64,000 bases of DNA from Spirochaeta sp. UBA5339. Its GTDB lineage: Bacteria > Spirochaetota > Spirochaetia > DSM-2461. Position numbers and translations under genes: made by a program. Below the pieces are notes generated by a model that worked only from the letters and a program-made list of their open reading frames with translations, was not told the origin of the DNA and made no database searches. Numbering within the stretch: the stretch's first letter is position 1; every line of letters begins with the position of its first letter. Below are positions 1 to 8,800 of the stretch, in pieces. The DNA is taken from NCBI GenBank assembly GCA_002408085.1, contig DHQL01000008.1, positions 33,466-97,465 of the forward strand. Direction: 5' to 3'.

Positions 1-1495
1 TCACATCCAGAACCTGGGGGAAGGCCACACCCGTGGCCACACAGATCCCCGCCAGCATAAACTGCGCCGTCAGACGGTATCCCAGTCCGGCATTACCCTT
101 CTCGGCAGCAGGCTCCACACTCTTCTCCTCTCTGGTCGCAGCAGAGGGCCAGTAGATCCGGGAGAGCTTGATAAAGGAGGCCACCGTTCCCACACCCGCC
201 AGGGTGAGGAAGAGGTATAGAAAAGAACCCTTCATCCCGTAGCCGATGGCGTTCTTGCTGATATAGCCGTTCATGGGAGGGATGGCCGTAATGGATAGGG
301 CCCCCACCAGAAAGGTAACAAAGGTCAGTGCCAGACGGTCGCCGCCGGCACGGAGGTACCTTGCCGCTCCCCGCAGCCTGTACACATTCCTCTCCCCCGC
401 CAGATCTACGGTAGTTCCAACGGAAAGGAAGAGAAGGCCCTTGAAAAAGGCGTGAAAAAGGGCATGAAGGTAGGCCGCTGTCATCAGAACCAGACCCGCC
501 TGGGTATTTGCCCCAATGGAGATAGCCGTACCCCAGGCTGTAACCACATAGCCGATCTGGCTGATGGAGTGGTAGGCCAGAAGTCTCTTGGCATCGGACT
601 GTGAGAGAGCCAGAACCACAGCAACCAGGGCCGTCGCCGCCCCGGCGTAGCTCATCAGAAGTCCCACATCCGCTCCCTGCACAAAGAGACCGAGGACCCG
701 GCTCAGGGCAAAGAGGGGGGTCTTGATCAGAACCCCCGAAAGAACCGAGGAGATCGCATGGGGAGCCAGGGCGTGGGAGTCGGGAAGCCAGCCGTAGAGG
801 GGCATTACAGCCACACGAATGGCAATGGCCGACACAAGCAGAACAAGGCTCATCAGGTAGACCCGGTGATCCGTTCCGCTCAAGCCCTGCACCGCAGAAG
901 CGATCTCACTGTAGGCCAGGGAACCGCTCAGACGGTAGAGGCCGTAGGTTCCCACCAGAAAGAGGACCATCGCCGAGGCGCTGACCATCAGATAGGAGAA
1001 GGCCGCAAGGGAGGCCCCCGGTTTCTTTGAGGTCGGGATCAGCACATAGGAGGTCACCCCCAGCACTTCCAGACATACAAAGAGGTTGAACATATCCGTG
1101 GTGATAATCGCCGCAGACAGGGCCGCCGTCTGAATCAGAAAGATCCCGGTAAAGGCAGGTCCCCTGGGACCGGCACCTACCGAGTAGATATAGGCAGCCA
1201 GACCCACAGAGTAACCCAGAAGCTGGATCAGCCAGGAGAGGCCGTCAAAGCGGTAGAAGATTCCCAGGGCGGGATTCCATCCCCCTACAACGCCGCTGAA
1301 AGACTCACCCTGATAGACGGGGCCGAAGAGCTGGATCAGAGCCCACCAGGGGAGGACCAGCCCCACCACGGCGCCGCCGTACTCCAGAATCTTTGAGGTC
1401 AGGCTCCCCTTGGGAAAGGCCTTGGCAAAAAAAGCGATAGCCGCGCCGAAAAGGGGCAGCATGATAGTCATAAATACAAGATCTTCAGTTCTCAT
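1..1495 (-). CDS. mrpD: Mrp-type Na+/H+ antiporter subunit D (3' end outside the window)
   Basis: Translating the minus strand from the ATG at 1495 gives an open, very hydrophobic frame to the window edge. It carries the proton-translocating NADH:quinone/Mrp antiporter core (PF00361). Recognisable landmarks are 'LFVCLEVLGVTSYVLI', 'LPDSHALAPHAISSVLSG' and 'SQSDAKRLLAYHSISQIGY'; the conserved Lys and His residues of this family lie in these helices. MrpD is one of the ion-translocating membrane subunits that exchange cytoplasmic Na+ for external H+. The start overlaps the 3' end of mrpC by 11 nt, so translation is probably coupled. About 498 residues are visible and the C-terminus is missing. 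An orthologous hydrogenase-4 or NADH dehydrogenase subunit is excluded by the mrpE-F-G-B-C context. Confidence 0.93.
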   Translation of the reverse strand, partial: MRTEDLVFMTIMLPLFGAAIAFFAKAFPKGSLTSKILEYGGAVVGLVLPWWALIQLFGPVYQGESFSGVVGGWNPALGIFYRFDGLSWLIQLLGYSVGLAAYIYSVGAGPRGPAFTGIFLIQTAALSAAIITTDMFNLFVCLEVLGVTSYVLIPTSKKPGASLAAFSYLMVSASAMVLFLVGTYGLYRLSGSLAYSEIASAVQGLSGTDHRVYLMSLVLLVSAIAIRVAVMPLYGWLPDSHALAPHAISSVLSGVLIKTPLFALSRVLGLFVQGADVGLLMSYAGAATALVAVVLALSQSDAKRLLAYHSISQIGYVVTAWGTAISIGANTQAGLVLMTAAYLHALFHAFFKGLLFLSVGTTVDLAGERNVYRLRGAARYLRAGGDRLALTFVTFLVGALSITAIPPMNGYISKNAIGYGMKGSFLYLFLTLAGVGTVASFIKLSRIYWPSAATREEKSVEPAAEKGNAGLGYRLTAQFMLAGICVATGVAFPQVLDV

Positions 1496-1829
1496 TGTGC
1501 ACCTTGTCCCGGATGCGGTCGATGTCGAAGGAGCCGCTTACCCGGTAGAGATGGACCGCCAGGGCCAGAGCCAGGGCGGTGATACAGACGCCGATAACAA
1601 TGGCCGTCAGCATCAGGGCCTGGGGGACGGGGTCGACAATATGAAGCCCCTCCTTTCCCAGAATGGGAGCGTCCGCACCGCTGCGGCTGCCCTCCAGAAT
1701 AAACAGAATTACAGCGGCCGCATTGATCATATTCAGGCCGAAAATCTTCTTGATAATATTGTTCTTACCGACGATTCCCCAGAATCCCACAAGAAAGAGG
1801 ATCAGGATCAGAAGGAGTTCGAGTTTCAT
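1485..1829 (-). CDS. mrpC: Mrp antiporter subunit C (NuoK-like)
   Basis: This 114-residue protein has three predicted transmembrane helices in the NuoK/MnhC arrangement: one at the N-terminus, one around 'GLNMINAAAVILFILEG' and one around 'DPVPQALMLTAIVIGVCITA'. The motif DPVPQALMLTAIVIG is diagnostic for MrpC. The family is a membrane scaffold or channel subunit of the antiporter. The gene overlaps mrpB upstream by 4 nt and mrpD downstream by 11 nt, as usual in Mrp operons. Its length is normal for the family. Confidence 0.95.
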   Translation of the reverse strand: MKLELLLILILFLVGFWGIVGKNNIIKKIFGLNMINAAAVILFILEGSRSGADAPILGKEGLHIVDPVPQALMLTAIVIGVCITALALALAVHLYRVSGSFDIDRIRDKVHNEN

Positions 1830-2629
1830 TTATGTCCTCCCATCATGGTGATACAGAGAAAGCCGAGGCTCGCTCCCACCTTCAGTCCCACCACCGCATT
1901 GAGGATGATGATATACACTTCCGGATTCTCAGCTCCGGCCATGGGATTTCCGAAGAAGCCCTGACCGAAAAGAAGACCGCTTGAAGAGAGGAGAAGCATC
2001 AGCAGAAAGGCCGCGGTCTCCAGGGTGCTCAGGACCCTTGTGTTGGAGAGGAGTGTTCCCGCGCCGGGATTTCCCAGGGTCAGAAAGACGATGGCCGAAG
2101 CCACGATCACACCGCCCTGAAATCCTCCTCCCGGAGAGACATGGCCGAAGAGCATTACATAGAATCCGAAGATCAGGATCACGGGACCGATCTTACCGGT
2201 CACCGCCTCAAGGAGGTCCGTCCGCAGGGTGTGGGAGTGGCGTTTTTCCCGGCTCAGGGAGAAGCCGCCGGACTTTTTGAGAGCGTCGCCGGCCTTATCG
2301 GCTCCGCTCTTCCCGGCATCATCTGCTGGACTGTCATCCACCAGAGACTCCACCCGGCTCAGGATGCTCATGGTCCCCAGAACCGCCACCAGAAGAACAA
2401 TGGTCTCACCCAGGGTATCGAAGATCCTGTATCCCAGATAGATGGAGCTGACCAGGTTTACCGCTCCCGTCTCCGCCTGTCCCATGGCGGCAAGGTAGTC
2501 CCGGGCCTCCACGGGCCAGGGGTTGTCCGCCAGAAAGATGGGAAAGAGTACAAAGCCGATGGCCGCCACCGAGAGCACCGCTCCCGCCTTGGACCAGATT
2601 TTTCCAAAACGTGTCTTAGGAGTCGCCAT
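1826..2629 (-). CDS. mrpB: Mrp antiporter subunit B with N-terminal MbhE-like part
   Basis: About 267 residues if translation starts at the ATG at 2629, which has an AGGAG at a workable distance. A longer frame upstream lies within the preceding gene. Residues 1-100 hold two membrane helices and resemble the small MbhE-type or MrpA C-terminal piece. A polar linker rich in Asp, Ala, Lys and Ser follows at about 100-145. The rest is the MnhB domain (PF04039), with the signature 'GHVSPGGGFQGGVIVAS' and 'LNAVVGLKVGASLGF'. In classical Mrp complexes the N-terminal part belongs to the large MrpA; here it is fused to MrpB. The gene overlaps both neighbours. Confidence 0.9.
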   Translation of the reverse strand: MATPKTRFGKIWSKAGAVLSVAAIGFVLFPIFLADNPWPVEARDYLAAMGQAETGAVNLVSSIYLGYRIFDTLGETIVLLVAVLGTMSILSRVESLVDDSPADDAGKSGADKAGDALKKSGGFSLSREKRHSHTLRTDLLEAVTGKIGPVILIFGFYVMLFGHVSPGGGFQGGVIVASAIVFLTLGNPGAGTLLSNTRVLSTLETAAFLLMLLLSSSGLLFGQGFFGNPMAGAENPEVYIIILNAVVGLKVGASLGFLCITMMGGHK

Positions 2630-2855
2630 CATCGCTCCTTTTTGTATAACGCAGGGCCCACACATAGATAACCGTGGAAACTCCCGCACCCACGGCGGCC
2701 TCGGTAATGGCCACATCCGGGGCCTGAAGAATGTAGAAGATCAGGGCCGAGAGAAGGCTGACAAAACTCATGGCGATCACGCCGTGGAGGAGGTTCGAAC
2801 TGGACAGAGTGTACACCGCCGCGCAGATAATCAGAATCAGAAGGAGGGAGATCAT
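2616..2855 (-). CDS. DUF4040/MbhD-like small antiporter subunit
   Basis: A 79-residue protein with three hydrophobic segments and the motif 'QAPDVAITEAAVGAGVS', typical of the MbhD/DUF4040 family (PF13244). This module corresponds to a short stretch of the C-terminal part of MrpA and is thought to help form the Na+ path. Here it is a separate gene, as in Mbh-type and group-2 Mrp operons. It overlaps mrpG upstream by 4 nt and mrpB downstream. No separate large MrpA gene is seen in the window. Confidence 0.85.
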   Translation of the reverse strand: MISLLLILIICAAVYTLSSSNLLHGVIAMSFVSLLSALIFYILQAPDVAITEAAVGAGVSTVIYVWALRYTKRSDDGDS

Positions 2856-3256
2856 GAATCGGCCTCCCCTTTTTCGGCAGTCCCTGCATCAGTAGCCTGC
2901 TCAGCCGCGGCCTTTCTGCCCGCAGCCGTAGCCGCTTTCCGCCGGCGCGGCTTCTTTTTGGGCTTCCACATGGGGGTTCCCGACTCCCAGGTAAACCGGG
3001 CCACAATAAAGGAGCTTACCGGGGCATTCACCATAAAGAGAATCATAATAATGATGATCCGGAAGGCGATGGCCCAGGAGGGGGCCAGAATCAGAACACC
3101 TATAAAGGCTGTAAACACCGAAGTGGTACCGCAGAGACTTCCCGCCTGAAGCCGGGCATAGGGCCCGGGAAAGCGGAAGAGACCCGCCACTCCAGCCAGA
3201 CCGAAAACGGCGGAGACAATAAAGGATATCAGGGCAAAAATTTCACGAATGCTCAT
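2852..3256 (-). CDS. mrpG: Mrp antiporter subunit G with basic C-terminal tail
   Basis: The first 95 residues match PhaG/MnhG (PF03334): three helices with 'LFRFPGPYARLQAGSLCGT'. The last 35 or so residues are an Ala/Lys/Arg/Glu-rich tail starting near 'KPKKKPRRRKAATAAGRK', which the core family lacks. The tail is probably cytosolic and could interact with lipid head groups or a regulator. It overlaps mrpF upstream and the DUF4040 gene downstream by 4 nt each. Confidence 0.92.
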   Translation of the reverse strand: MSIREIFALISFIVSAVFGLAGVAGLFRFPGPYARLQAGSLCGTTSVFTAFIGVLILAPSWAIAFRIIIIMILFMVNAPVSSFIVARFTWESGTPMWKPKKKPRRRKAATAAGRKAAAEQATDAGTAEKGEADS

Positions 3257-3531
3257 TCATCCCCCTTTCCCGTCAGCTTGTCCCGAAGGAAACGGGCAAT
3301 AGCCAGAAAGCCGAGAAAACCGAAGATATCGTAGACCAGGGCCACATCCAGATAGAGGACCCGGCCTTCGGCCACACCCCTTACAACCAGAAATCCCAGG
3401 GTCACCCCGGAAAGAACATTCAGGGCCACCAGGCGGTCCGGGGTTGAGGGGCCGAGTATAAAACGGAGAACACAGAGGGCGGCGCAGAAGAGAAAGAAGA
3501 TCTGCATCCCCTGCAGCATGATTTGGGTCAT
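3253..3531 (-). CDS. mrpF: Mrp antiporter subunit F
   Basis: The 92-residue protein has three helices and the MnhF/PhaF (PF04066) signature 'FILGPSTPDRLVALNVLSG' followed by 'YLDVALVYDIFGFLGFLAI'. This is the normal family length. It is an accessory membrane subunit required for antiport in characterised Mrp complexes. Its start overlaps the mrpE stop by 4 nt and its stop overlaps the mrpG start by 4 nt. Confidence 0.95.
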   Translation of the reverse strand: MTQIMLQGMQIFFLFCAALCVLRFILGPSTPDRLVALNVLSGVTLGFLVVRGVAEGRVLYLDVALVYDIFGFLGFLAIARFLRDKLTGKGDE

Positions 3532-4040
3532 AACCAGATTTTTCCTATAAATCCTTCCAGCCGGCCTTTGACCTGTTCACCGGCCAGCTTGGCATGATTG
3601 GTATCACAGAACAGCCAGTGGACTGTCAGATGGTCGTCATTCAGGTCCAGGGTCATGGTGCCCGGAGTAAAGGTGATGGAATTGGCCAGGGTCATCCGGG
3701 CCACATCCGACTTCAGCCGGGTCCGAAAGTGAACAATCCGGGGACTGCAGTTGCCGGTAATCACCGCAACAAGCATCTTGAAACTGGACTGATAGAGATA
3801 GTAGATCAGCACACCCAGGTAGATAATCAGGGTCAGGGGGTTGGGTACGGTATAGCGCAGGTTTGCCTGATGCTTCGGAATAAAGACACCGTAGGTCAGA
3901 TAGCCCCCCAGCAGGGAGGCACAGACACCCGCCGCCACCGAGTAGAGCTCGGTACTGGCGGTAAAAAGCATCCAGCAGCCGAAGAGAAAAAGGGATGTAA
4001 TGGCAAACCTGATGAGTTTCCAGCGACTCTCAAGGCTCAC
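3528..4040 (-). CDS. mrpE: Mrp antiporter subunit E
   Basis: The 170-residue protein matches MnhE (PF01899): two N-terminal helices (roughly 10-50), a third helix around 'LTLIIYLGVLIYYLYQSS', then a soluble domain. That domain contains 'SDVARMTLANSITFTPGTMTLDL', where the family-typical 'LANSITLTPGT' is plain. It is the first Mrp gene of the operon and starts 4 bases from the EIIA-like gene, so the regulator genes and the antiporter are probably one transcript. Confidence 0.95.
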   Translation of the reverse strand: MSLESRWKLIRFAITSLFLFGCWMLFTASTELYSVAAGVCASLLGGYLTYGVFIPKHQANLRYTVPNPLTLIIYLGVLIYYLYQSSFKMLVAVITGNCSPRIVHFRTRLKSDVARMTLANSITFTPGTMTLDLNDDHLTVHWLFCDTNHAKLAGEQVKGRLEGFIGKIWL

Positions 4041-4044
4041 GGAT

Positions 4045-4500
4045 CTACTCCTGCTGTTCCAGAATTTCCAGAAATGCCTCGGGAGTCTCCGCGTCCAGCA
4101 GCGCCTTGCGGAGCTCGGGCTTGTGGAGGAACCGTGCGGTTCTGGAAAGGAGTTTCAGATGGGTAGCCGCTCCCCTGGGAGGACCTGCCAGCAGAAAAAC
4201 CAGGGAGACCGGTTCGCCGTCGGGGCTGTCCATATCCAGAGGTGAAGCCAGACGGGCCGCCGCCATAACGCTGCGTTCCAGCTGGGCCGACTGGGTATGG
4301 GGAATGGCGCATCCCTCACCGATACAGGTGGAAGAAATATCTTCTCTTGCAAGGATCTCCTTCAGCAGGGACTCCTGGTCCTCCACCTCATGGACGCTGC
4401 CCAGAGCACCGATCATGGCACGGAGAACTTCACCCTTATCGGCGGCCTCAAGATCGAGCAGTACACATTGTGAGTTAAGTCTGTTACCGATTCCAACCAT
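4045..4500 (-). CDS. PTS EIIA-like (fructose/nitrogen type) protein
   Basis: A free-standing 151-residue EIIA domain of the fructose/EIIA-Ntr type (PF00359). The phosphorylatable histidine is in 'GCAIPHTQSAQ' at about residue 68, and the C-terminal 'LLSRTARFLHKPELRKALLDA' is typical. It carries no transport domains, so it is more likely a regulator than a sugar carrier. EIIA-Ntr proteins control K+ and other ion systems in other bacteria. Placed directly upstream of mrpE in the same operon, it may tune antiporter activity by phosphorylation state; that link is inference. No HPr or EI gene is in the window. Confidence 0.85.
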   Translation of the reverse strand: MVGIGNRLNSQCVLLDLEAADKGEVLRAMIGALGSVHEVEDQESLLKEILAREDISSTCIGEGCAIPHTQSAQLERSVMAAARLASPLDMDSPDGEPVSLVFLLAGPPRGAATHLKLLSRTARFLHKPELRKALLDAETPEAFLEILEQQE

Positions 4501-4503
4501 CTT

Positions 4504-4851
4504 CTACACCTCTTCTTCTTCAGGCACAAGACCGGCCACCCAGTCAACGGGGACCGTGAACATAATACCTGTTCCCGGATTATCCAGACCGCCGATCAGA
4601 GGATCGATAATACCCTTGAGTCTCTCCAGGGTACTCTCATCCCGAATAACCGACAGGATCGTTTTGTTATAGGGCTTGTTGCCCTTCATAAATTCCTTGA
4701 ATCCCGCAAAAAGGGGTACTTCATAGGCCAGGAAACGGCCCATCCCCTCACTGTCAAGGATGGTGGCACCGGTCACACCGGCCTCCACATAGGCCTCCAG
4801 GGCCTCCTCAAGGAACTCTTCGTTGTTCAACACAAATACTAATAACTTCAT
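4504..4851 (-). CDS. PII-like signalling protein
   Basis: About 115 residues starting with 'MKLLVFVLNNEEFLEEAL', chosen because the frame upstream of this Met (to 4989) has no protein-like character. The alternating beta-alpha-beta pattern and the central 'KPYNKTILSVIRDESTLERL' suggest a PII/CutA ferredoxin-like fold of the PII-like group, which lacks the classical uridylylation T-loop. It heads the EIIA-Mrp operon, 3 bases before the EIIA-like gene. PII-like proteins commonly bind a nucleotide and modulate a neighbouring transporter, so a role in gating the antiporter is plausible but unproven. Confidence 0.7.
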   Translation of the reverse strand: MKLLVFVLNNEEFLEEALEAYVEAGVTGATILDSEGMGRFLAYEVPLFAGFKEFMKGNKPYNKTILSVIRDESTLERLKGIIDPLIGGLDNPGTGIMFTVPVDWVAGLVPEEEEV

Positions 4852-5015
4852 TCTATGCAAGAACCTCAGTGGGCAAATCCTATCATGGAAAAATACGGGT
4901 AACAAGTAGATTCCACTTTTATGAAGACCACCTGACGGAATAAGACATACCAGGTTCATAAAAGATCTGAAACCGGACGATTTTTTCACAAAGTCAACAA
5001 GTTTGGACTGTCAAT

Positions 5016-5145
5016 CAGGGGCCGCCGGCCTGCCGGCCGGACAGGCTCTCCGCTTATAGCCCCTGTTCGGGGCGGCATGCTCCGGCTTCGTCTCCTTCGC
5101 CGGGCCGCCCCGGGGGCTGCCGCTTCGATCCTTCGTCCGAAGGAT
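5016..5145. repeat. Dispersed GC-rich structured element, copy A
   Basis: This fills most of the gap between the PII-like gene and the GH106-like gene. It shares the order of motifs with 31266-31390 and 43225-43347. First comes a stem CCGGCC-tgcc-GGCCGG, then AGCCCC, GGGGCGGC, CCGGC, GCCGG, GCCGCCCC and GGGGGCT, which can fold as nested helices. An additional perfect hairpin ATCCTTCG-tc-CGAAGGAT lies at 5128-5145, next to the stop of the minus-strand GH106-like gene. No uridine run follows, so a simple intrinsic terminator is unlikely. Confidence 0.8.
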
Positions 5146-5161
5146 ACGATGCAGCAGTAAT

Positions 5162-8100
5162 TTACAGATCAACCCTCGTATAGGGTGTCAGTTTCACAGT
5201 GAGCAGACCGTTATAGTAGCCATCAGGATCAACAGGAGTCATAAAGCCTCTGCTTATACCGAACTCTCTTCCCTGATAGCCGCTGTTTTCAACATACATT
5301 CTGCCGTAGAGAGATGAGGACAGCTTTACGGTAAGGGTATTTTCACCCGGCTTCAGCAGTCCGCCGACATCGACTCTGTCGCTGGCATTGTTGGCCTGAA
5401 GGACCGTTCCGTTAACCGTGTATGATCCAATCTGGTCCTTGCCGTAGGTCACATCCAGTATGGCGCCGGTGTCAGAGCTCCAGCCCGGGGGAAGGGTAAA
5501 GGTGATTGAATACTCTCCCGTACCCGAGACATTACGCATATCATCCACCCCGATCTCCGAAAGCTGCGCCGCAGTAGCGGGGAGGTCCACCCACTTTCCA
5601 AGCTTCCCGGAACCGAAGTCAACTGAGGTAATCAGGCTCACTCCAGGGTCGTTCTGAGTCTTGTCGGGACCATAGCTGTCGATAACAAGGTTCCACTCGG
5701 CGCCGCTCAGATCAAGGAAATCAAGGTCCTCTTCAATCACCACACTCTTTGAGGTGCCGTCGGAAAGAGTCAGGGTATACTCACCGGCGGTACTGGAGCG
5801 CAGCGAGAGGGTTCCGTTCTTCCGGTCAACGGCATAGTCCATCCCGGGTCCCTCCACATTTGTCACAAAGAGCCCCTCAATGGGGAATACTCCGCTGTTC
5901 TCTGAGAGAGCGATGATCATGGAGTCTCCCCCGGCCAGTGAATCAATTCTGAAGCTGACGGTATCGTCTTCGCCGACAGTGTAGGCACCTAGCTGACTGA
6001 CCTCTCCCGTATGGGGATCAAGAAGGTAGGGAACGCCAGTGCCATTCAGGGTGACAGCCGCATTGGTGATTAACTTCTCCTCTCCCTTGTAGTTGGCCCC
6101 CTGGATGTTGCCCATCATACCGCTGTTTTCAGGAAAGGCGTTGTTGAAGATGTAGTAGTACCGGCTTCCGTCCGCAGGGTCCTCATAGAGGGTGGTTTCC
6201 AGCTGAGGCACATCGTATACGGCGTAGCCCTCCACGTCCAGAGCCTTCAGGGCCGCTTTGACCTCGTCCAGGGAGTCTGCGGTTTTGACTCCGGCCATGG
6301 CTGTCAGTTCGGCGGCCATTTTCTGAAGCTGAGCATCCGCTTCGACATCACTGCCGTAGACTCTGGAGAAATCACTGTTGTAAATGATAACCGGCAGACC
6401 ATTTTCGGCATACTCCAGAAGGGTCTCCATGGCTTTCAGAGAAAAGATGGACACTCTGTCCACAATCAGCGCCTTATAGGCGGGGCCTTCTGCTGCAAGA
6501 CGGCCGTTCTTCACTGCCGCAGCAGGATGGTTCAGGGTAGACTCGCTGATCAGGTTATAGGAGTACCCCACATCCAGAAGGTTCTGAAAACGGTTACCGC
6601 TTTCAAAGTCAAAGGTGTGCTCCTTGTCTATCAGGACAGCCAGATCGATCCGGGCCTCCCCCTCCTGAAGGACTGCCTGAATCCGGGACATATAGGCGGT
6701 TTCTGTCACAACATCATCCCAGTAGGCCTGACGGTAGGTGTAGGCGGAACCAAAGACACCGGGACCGAAGGGCAGCCAGCCGGGCCAGTCGCTGTTAAAA
6801 CCGTTGAAGCTCTTTGTATAGGGTGTTCCATGAAGGATGGCCCTGGTCACGCCGTGGGAGTAGTTCTGTCCCAGCTCGGTAATAACATCATCCATTGTCA
6901 CATAACCGATGGTGGGCCCGGTAATGGCCTCCATGGTCAGATAGTCTCTGCCGCTGATATTCACCGTACCCGCCTGATAACGGACACCGTCGCCCTTGGA
7001 CATATTGTCGCACTCGGCCACATCCGCCACCATCGCCGCACGGCTTATCTCCAGTCCCGGCAGATGGTAGGTCTGTCCCCTGAATCCCCATCCGAAGGCG
7101 AAATCGGCCCAGTCGACCATTCCCGTTACACGGTAGCGGACATAGAGTTCGGCCAGAAAATTGTTGTAATCCTCATAGATCCGCTCAAAGGCTCCGTCAT
7201 CTCCGTCAAAGCCGAAGAAGTAGGTAATGCTTGTCCCCAGGAAGCTGCTGCTCAGATGCTTGCCCGCGGCCACCAGGGGAAGAATATCCTTGTACTTATA
7301 GGAGTCGGGAATATCCTCCATTATGGTGGAAGCCCAGTAGGAAGCGTCGCTGGAAGACTCGATGGAATCCTCAAAGATATAGCCCCTGTTCGCCTTCATA
7401 AGCTCCAGCAGCTCGGGATCCCGGTCCATCATAGCATCCCAGAAATCGGTCAGGGCGGCGGTACCGGCACTGTTGAAGTAGTTGGTCACAAAGACGCCGT
7501 TGTGCATAATCCGGCCTCCGGAAATGCTCTGACCCGTACCCCTTGAAAAGGTGGAGATAACAACCCAGTCTCCCGGCTGAATATCAGTGCCGTTATCAAG
7601 GCCCGGAAGATTCAGGCCCGAAAGATCGGCGCTGTACATATTCTGCCAGTCGGCCATACGCTTCCGGTTTGACTCGGCATCAAGCTTGCCGTTTGCCGAG
7701 ACCCAGGGCCCCTCAGATTCGGGCCCGAAGAACTCGAGTATATCATCATAGTTCCAGCCGTAGGCTTCGGCAGTTGCTCTGTCGGGGACACCAGCGGCAT
7801 ATCCGCCCTCGGCGGTCCCGGTAACCGATTCCGTGATGGTCTTGAGAGAGTCAAAGTCAAAGACAGGCATGGGCTTCATTACAGGCTCCGCAGGGGGAGC
7901 GCCGGGAAAAGAGGGGCCTGAATCTTCGGCAACCATCTTAATTTCTGAAACTCTGGCAACCGTGGCAGAGACAAAGCTGTCGGTAAAGAGGAAGTGGTCG
8001 TATGTTCTGTTGCCGAAAGGACCGGCCGGGCCGTCAATCTTCTGCGGGGGAAGCTGCAGGCTGATTGTACCGCCGGCCAGATCATCTGCAGTAATTCTGG

Positions 8101-8581
8101 TAAGACTGTAGGTCAGCTCCTTGTTGGCAGCCTCATCATTGGGGTCCAGAGTATTAAGGGTAGGCGGCCAGTGAGCGGTTATGGTCATATCAACCTGAAA
8201 ACCGCCGGGAACCTTTGCCGCGGCTTTTAGGACTTTTTTCAGCAGCCTGCTCCAGTTCTCACTGCCCCAGCCGTAGACCTTTCCCTCGGCGTTGTTGTAG
8301 TTGACACCGTCGGCGAGCATGGCGACCTCCACTCCGCCAAAGCCCTTATCAGCAAGCTCTAGAATCTGTTTCTCAATCAGATCATCCGGGTCCTCCCCGG
8401 CCCCGGCATCGGGAAACCACATACGGGCCATGGGTTTGGCATCCACTCCCGGATTCTCAAAGTGTGACAGAACTGTTTTCTCACTCCCTGCCTCCTCCTT
8501 ACTGCTCCCCGCGGTGCCGCATGAGAGCAGGACAGGAACAACAAGCAGAAGTGTGATCAGTACTCGAAATGTTGAACGCAT
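5162..8581 (-). CDS. GH106-like secreted glycoside hydrolase lipoprotein
   Basis: The 1139-residue protein starts with a lipoprotein signal (lipobox LLSC, Cys21) and a short Ser/Glu linker. From about residue 50 it resembles the GH106 alpha-L-rhamnosidase fold: 'ARMWFPDAG', then 'ELADKGFGGVEVAML', then 'GFQVDMTITAHWPP'. This matches the family's opening TIM-barrel strands, in which the substrate glycan is approached by a Trp-rich loop. The C-terminal 200 residues look like beta-sandwich carbohydrate-binding modules ('LLKPGENTLTVKLSSSLYG'). It is probably anchored facing outward and removes terminal sugars, perhaps rhamnose; substrate is inferred from family only. It is monocistronic, read towards copy A of the dispersed repeat. 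Confidence 0.75.
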   Translation of the reverse strand: MRSTFRVLITLLLVVPVLLSCGTAGSSKEEAGSEKTVLSHFENPGVDAKPMARMWFPDAGAGEDPDDLIEKQILELADKGFGGVEVAMLADGVNYNNAEGKVYGWGSENWSRLLKKVLKAAAKVPGGFQVDMTITAHWPPTLNTLDPNDEAANKELTYSLTRITADDLAGGTISLQLPPQKIDGPAGPFGNRTYDHFLFTDSFVSATVARVSEIKMVAEDSGPSFPGAPPAEPVMKPMPVFDFDSLKTITESVTGTAEGGYAAGVPDRATAEAYGWNYDDILEFFGPESEGPWVSANGKLDAESNRKRMADWQNMYSADLSGLNLPGLDNGTDIQPGDWVVISTFSRGTGQSISGGRIMHNGVFVTNYFNSAGTAALTDFWDAMMDRDPELLELMKANRGYIFEDSIESSSDASYWASTIMEDIPDSYKYKDILPLVAAGKHLSSSFLGTSITYFFGFDGDDGAFERIYEDYNNFLAELYVRYRVTGMVDWADFAFGWGFRGQTYHLPGLEISRAAMVADVAECDNMSKGDGVRYQAGTVNISGRDYLTMEAITGPTIGYVTMDDVITELGQNYSHGVTRAILHGTPYTKSFNGFNSDWPGWLPFGPGVFGSAYTYRQAYWDDVVTETAYMSRIQAVLQEGEARIDLAVLIDKEHTFDFESGNRFQNLLDVGYSYNLISESTLNHPAAAVKNGRLAAEGPAYKALIVDRVSIFSLKAMETLLEYAENGLPVIIYNSDFSRVYGSDVEADAQLQKMAAELTAMAGVKTADSLDEVKAALKALDVEGYAVYDVPQLETTLYEDPADGSRYYYIFNNAFPENSGMMGNIQGANYKGEEKLITNAAVTLNGTGVPYLLDPHTGEVSQLGAYTVGEDDTVSFRIDSLAGGDSMIIALSENSGVFPIEGLFVTNVEGPGMDYAVDRKNGTLSLRSSTAGEYTLTLSDGTSKSVVIEEDLDFLDLSGAEWNLVIDSYGPDKTQNDPGVSLITSVDFGSGKLGKWVDLPATAAQLSEIGVDDMRNVSGTGEYSITFTLPPGWSSDTGAILDVTYGKDQIGSYTVNGTVLQANNASDRVDVGGLLKPGENTLTVKLSSSLYGRMYVENSGYQGREFGISRGFMTPVDPDGYYNGLLTVKLTPYTRVDL

Positions 8582-8800
8582 ATAAAACTCCTTTTTCCAT
8601 TCACTTTGTTTAACAAAGTACTATATTAAATAAAGGATATTCCCTCATTTTTGAATCTGTCAACTTTTATCTGCCTCTCATCCCGGAAGGGTTCAAGGGA
8701 GGGATATCATAATCCAGCCGGAAACCAGAAATGAAAAATATGTTTTTCCTATGAGAGATAATGTTCTATAGTAGTGTTAAATTCTGTGACGGAGTTCTCT

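Noticed and set aside
1410..1964. Plus-strand frames opposite mrpB, mrpC and mrpD.
   Set aside because: They run antisense to hydrophobic, well-conserved Mrp genes and have no domain features.
5016..5145. The GC-rich element as a CRISPR array or tandem repeat.
   Set aside because: Each site has a single copy with internal inverted arms; there are no regularly spaced repeats or spacers anywhere in the window.
6527..7546. A 339-codon plus-strand frame opposite the GH106-like gene.
   Set aside because: Shadow of a GC-biased gene; composition is not protein-like and there is no sensible ribosome site.
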